50,630 nucleotides of DNA from assembly GCA_002083525.1 (NCBI GenBank), contig LWDM01000064.1:1-50630 (forward strand), read 5' to 3'. Both the position numbers and the translations under genes were made by a program. This DNA comes from Proteobacteria bacterium SG_bin9. GTDB taxonomy: Bacteria > Pseudomonadota > Alphaproteobacteria > Rhizobiales > Xanthobacteraceae. This document shows, piece after piece, positions 49,785 through 50,630 of the stretch (positions within the stretch are counted from its first letter, which is position 1; each line of letters opens with the position of its first letter). Below the pieces are notes generated by a model, which was not told where the DNA came from, did no database searches, and saw only the letters and a program-made list of their open reading frames with translations.

Positions 49785-50179
49785 GCGCTAACAAGACCGT
49801 TTCAATGCGCACGCCGCTCGCGCGCGTCCGCAACCTCGGCGCCGCGCACTCCGGCACCAAGGATTTCTGGCGTCAGCGCGTCACCGCGATCGCGATGATC
49901 CTGCTGCTGGTCCCCGCCGCGATCATCATCATGATCATGCTCGGCCGCAATCAGGCCGGCGCCGCGCAGCTTCTCGGCACGCCGCTGATCGCAATCATCA
50001 TGCTCCTGTTTATCGTCGCCAGCGTCTGGCACATGAAAATCGGCATGCAGGTGGTCATCGAGGACTACGTGCATGGCGAGAAAATCAAGCTCGCCTCGAT
50101 CATCGCCAATAACTTCTTCTGCGCGGCGGTCGCGTTCGCGTCGATCTACGCCATCTTCAAACTGTCTTCCGGAGTTTAA
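49781..50179 (+). CDS. sdhD: Succinate dehydrogenase hydrophobic membrane anchor
   Basis: A 132-residue anchor protein. RTPLARVRNLGAAHSGTKDF WRQR is the alphaproteobacterial SdhD N-terminus, followed by three helices; SVWHMKIGMQVVIEDYVHGE contains the second heme/quinone-site histidine and the conserved Asp-Tyr. It starts within the sdhC stop (ATGA), so translation is coupled, and ends three bases before sdhA. Confidence 0.92.
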   Translation: MSANKTVSMRTPLARVRNLGAAHSGTKDFWRQRVTAIAMILLLVPAAIIIMIMLGRNQAGAAQLLGTPLIAIIMLLFIVASVWHMKIGMQVVIEDYVHGEKIKLASIIANNFFCAAVAFASIYAIFKLSSGV

Positions 50180-50182
50180 TCC

Positions 50183-50630
50183 ATGGCTGTCAACGCAAAC
50201 GGCGCCAATGGAGCGGGTGCACCGGCCACCAACGGCAAGGCCTACCCGATCGAAGACCACACTTATGACGTCGTCGTCGTCGGCGCCGGCGGCGCAGGAC
50301 TTCGCGCGGTCGTCGGCTGCAGCGAGGCCGGTTTGCGCACCGCCTGCATCACCAAGGTGTTCCCGACCCGCTCGCACACGGTCGCGGCGCAGGGCGGCAT
50401 CTCGGCTTCGCTCGGCAACATGGGGCCGGACGACTGGCGCTGGCACATGTACGACACCGTGAAGGGGTCGGACTGGCTCGGCGACCAGGACGCGATCGAG
50501 TACCTGGTGCGCAACGCGCCGGCCGCGGTCTACGAGCTCGAGCATTGGGGCGTGCCGTTCTCGCGCACCGCCGAGGGCAAGATCTACCAGCGCCCGTTCG
50601 GCGGCATGACCACCGATTACGGCAAGGGCA
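50183..50630 (+). CDS. sdhA: Succinate dehydrogenase flavoprotein subunit (partial)
   Basis: The first 149 codons are visible; the gene runs off the right edge. A Gly/Asn/Ala-rich leader (about 1-20) precedes the FAD-binding motif VVVVGAGGAGLRAVVGC (about 30-46). SHTVAAQGGISASLGN contains the histidine that carries covalent FAD. DDWRWHMYDTVKGSDWLGDQ and HWGVPFSRTAEGKIYQRPF are conserved SdhA segments. It oxidises succinate to fumarate. sdhB would be expected beyond the window. Confidence 0.95.
   Translation, partial: MAVNANGANGAGAPATNGKAYPIEDHTYDVVVVGAGGAGLRAVVGCSEAGLRTACITKVFPTRSHTVAAQGGISASLGNMGPDDWRWHMYDTVKGSDWLGDQDAIEYLVRNAPAAVYELEHWGVPFSRTAEGKIYQRPFGGMTTDYGKG

Noticed and set aside
1..50630. 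CRISPR arrays, insertion sequences, prophage genes, rRNA and tRNA genes
   Set aside because: I found no regularly spaced repeats, transposase or phage motifs, and no cloverleaf or rRNA sequence on either strand.

Overview
The window joins two genomes of different origin. Bases 1 to about 19.3 kb look gammaproteobacterial: the order smc, zipA, ligA is a gammaproteobacterial arrangement, ZipA is a division protein of that class, and a REP-type palindrome lies at the end of ligA. Bases from about 19.4 kb to the end look alphaproteobacterial, close to Bradyrhizobium and Rhodopseudomonas. The evidence is leuD, a CitE-like gene, carbonic anhydrase, asd and leuB in one neighbourhood, a ClpS2-type adaptor, a malonyl-CoA synthetase resembling that of Rhodopseudomonas, sdhCDA, and three palindromic repeat families I recognise from Rhizobiales. 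The switch appears to fall inside the 3' end of leuC. The body of LeuC reads like a gammaproteobacterial protein, but its last 40 to 55 residues read like a rhizobial one. A metagenomic assembly chimera through the conserved end of leuC is the simplest explanation. Recombination in a real genome is possible but less likely.

Left part (1-19.4 kb): the end of smc, then zipA and ligA (chromosome, division and DNA ligation); a DUF4184 membrane protein; yaeQ; two EamA/DMT exporters; a PYROXD2-like flavoprotein; a small HAD protein; a family 2 glycosyltransferase; a cytochrome b561; a nitroreductase with a GST-like gene; an osmoprotectant ABC importer with fused binding protein and permease, overlapped by a LysR gene; a proline-rich membrane protein with a zinc ribbon; and leuC.

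Junction region (19.4-24.1 kb): directly after leuC is a lower-GC gene (19561-21591) for a stand-alone P-loop NTPase with NACHT/STAND-like motifs. An inverted repeat covers its ribosome-binding region. It is the best candidate here for an undescribed (possibly defence) function. An NmrA-like reductase and an MFS transporter follow. Upstream of the MFS gene, on the minus strand, is a highly structured region of about 200 nt with a perfect Shine-Dalgarno sequence, a 14-codon ORF, alternative long stems and an intrinsic terminator. It looks like an uncharacterised leader RNA or small RNA.

Right part (24.1-50.6 kb): a YcaQ-type DNA glycosylase, a GST, DUF1993, a zinc-ribbon protein, ClpS2, an orphan TctC binding protein, a Crp/Fnr regulator and a stand-alone receiver. 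Next comes a run of small secreted or membrane proteins (Tyr/Pro/Gly-rich and Gly/Arg/Phe-rich), then a minimal zincin, an RDD protein and a coiled-coil membrane protein before leuD. After that come CitE-like, carbonic anhydrase, UPF0114, asd, hypothetical genes, leuB, an MFS gene and an alpha/beta hydrolase. The end holds a periplasmic molybdoenzyme with its cytochrome b561 and a fasciclin protein, an SDR, matB, a TauE/SafE exporter and the start of the sdhCDA operon. leuC, leuD and leuB are scattered over about 23 kb.

I saw no rRNA, tRNA, CRISPR array, transposase or phage gene. Family names rest on motifs and remembered homologues; no search was run.
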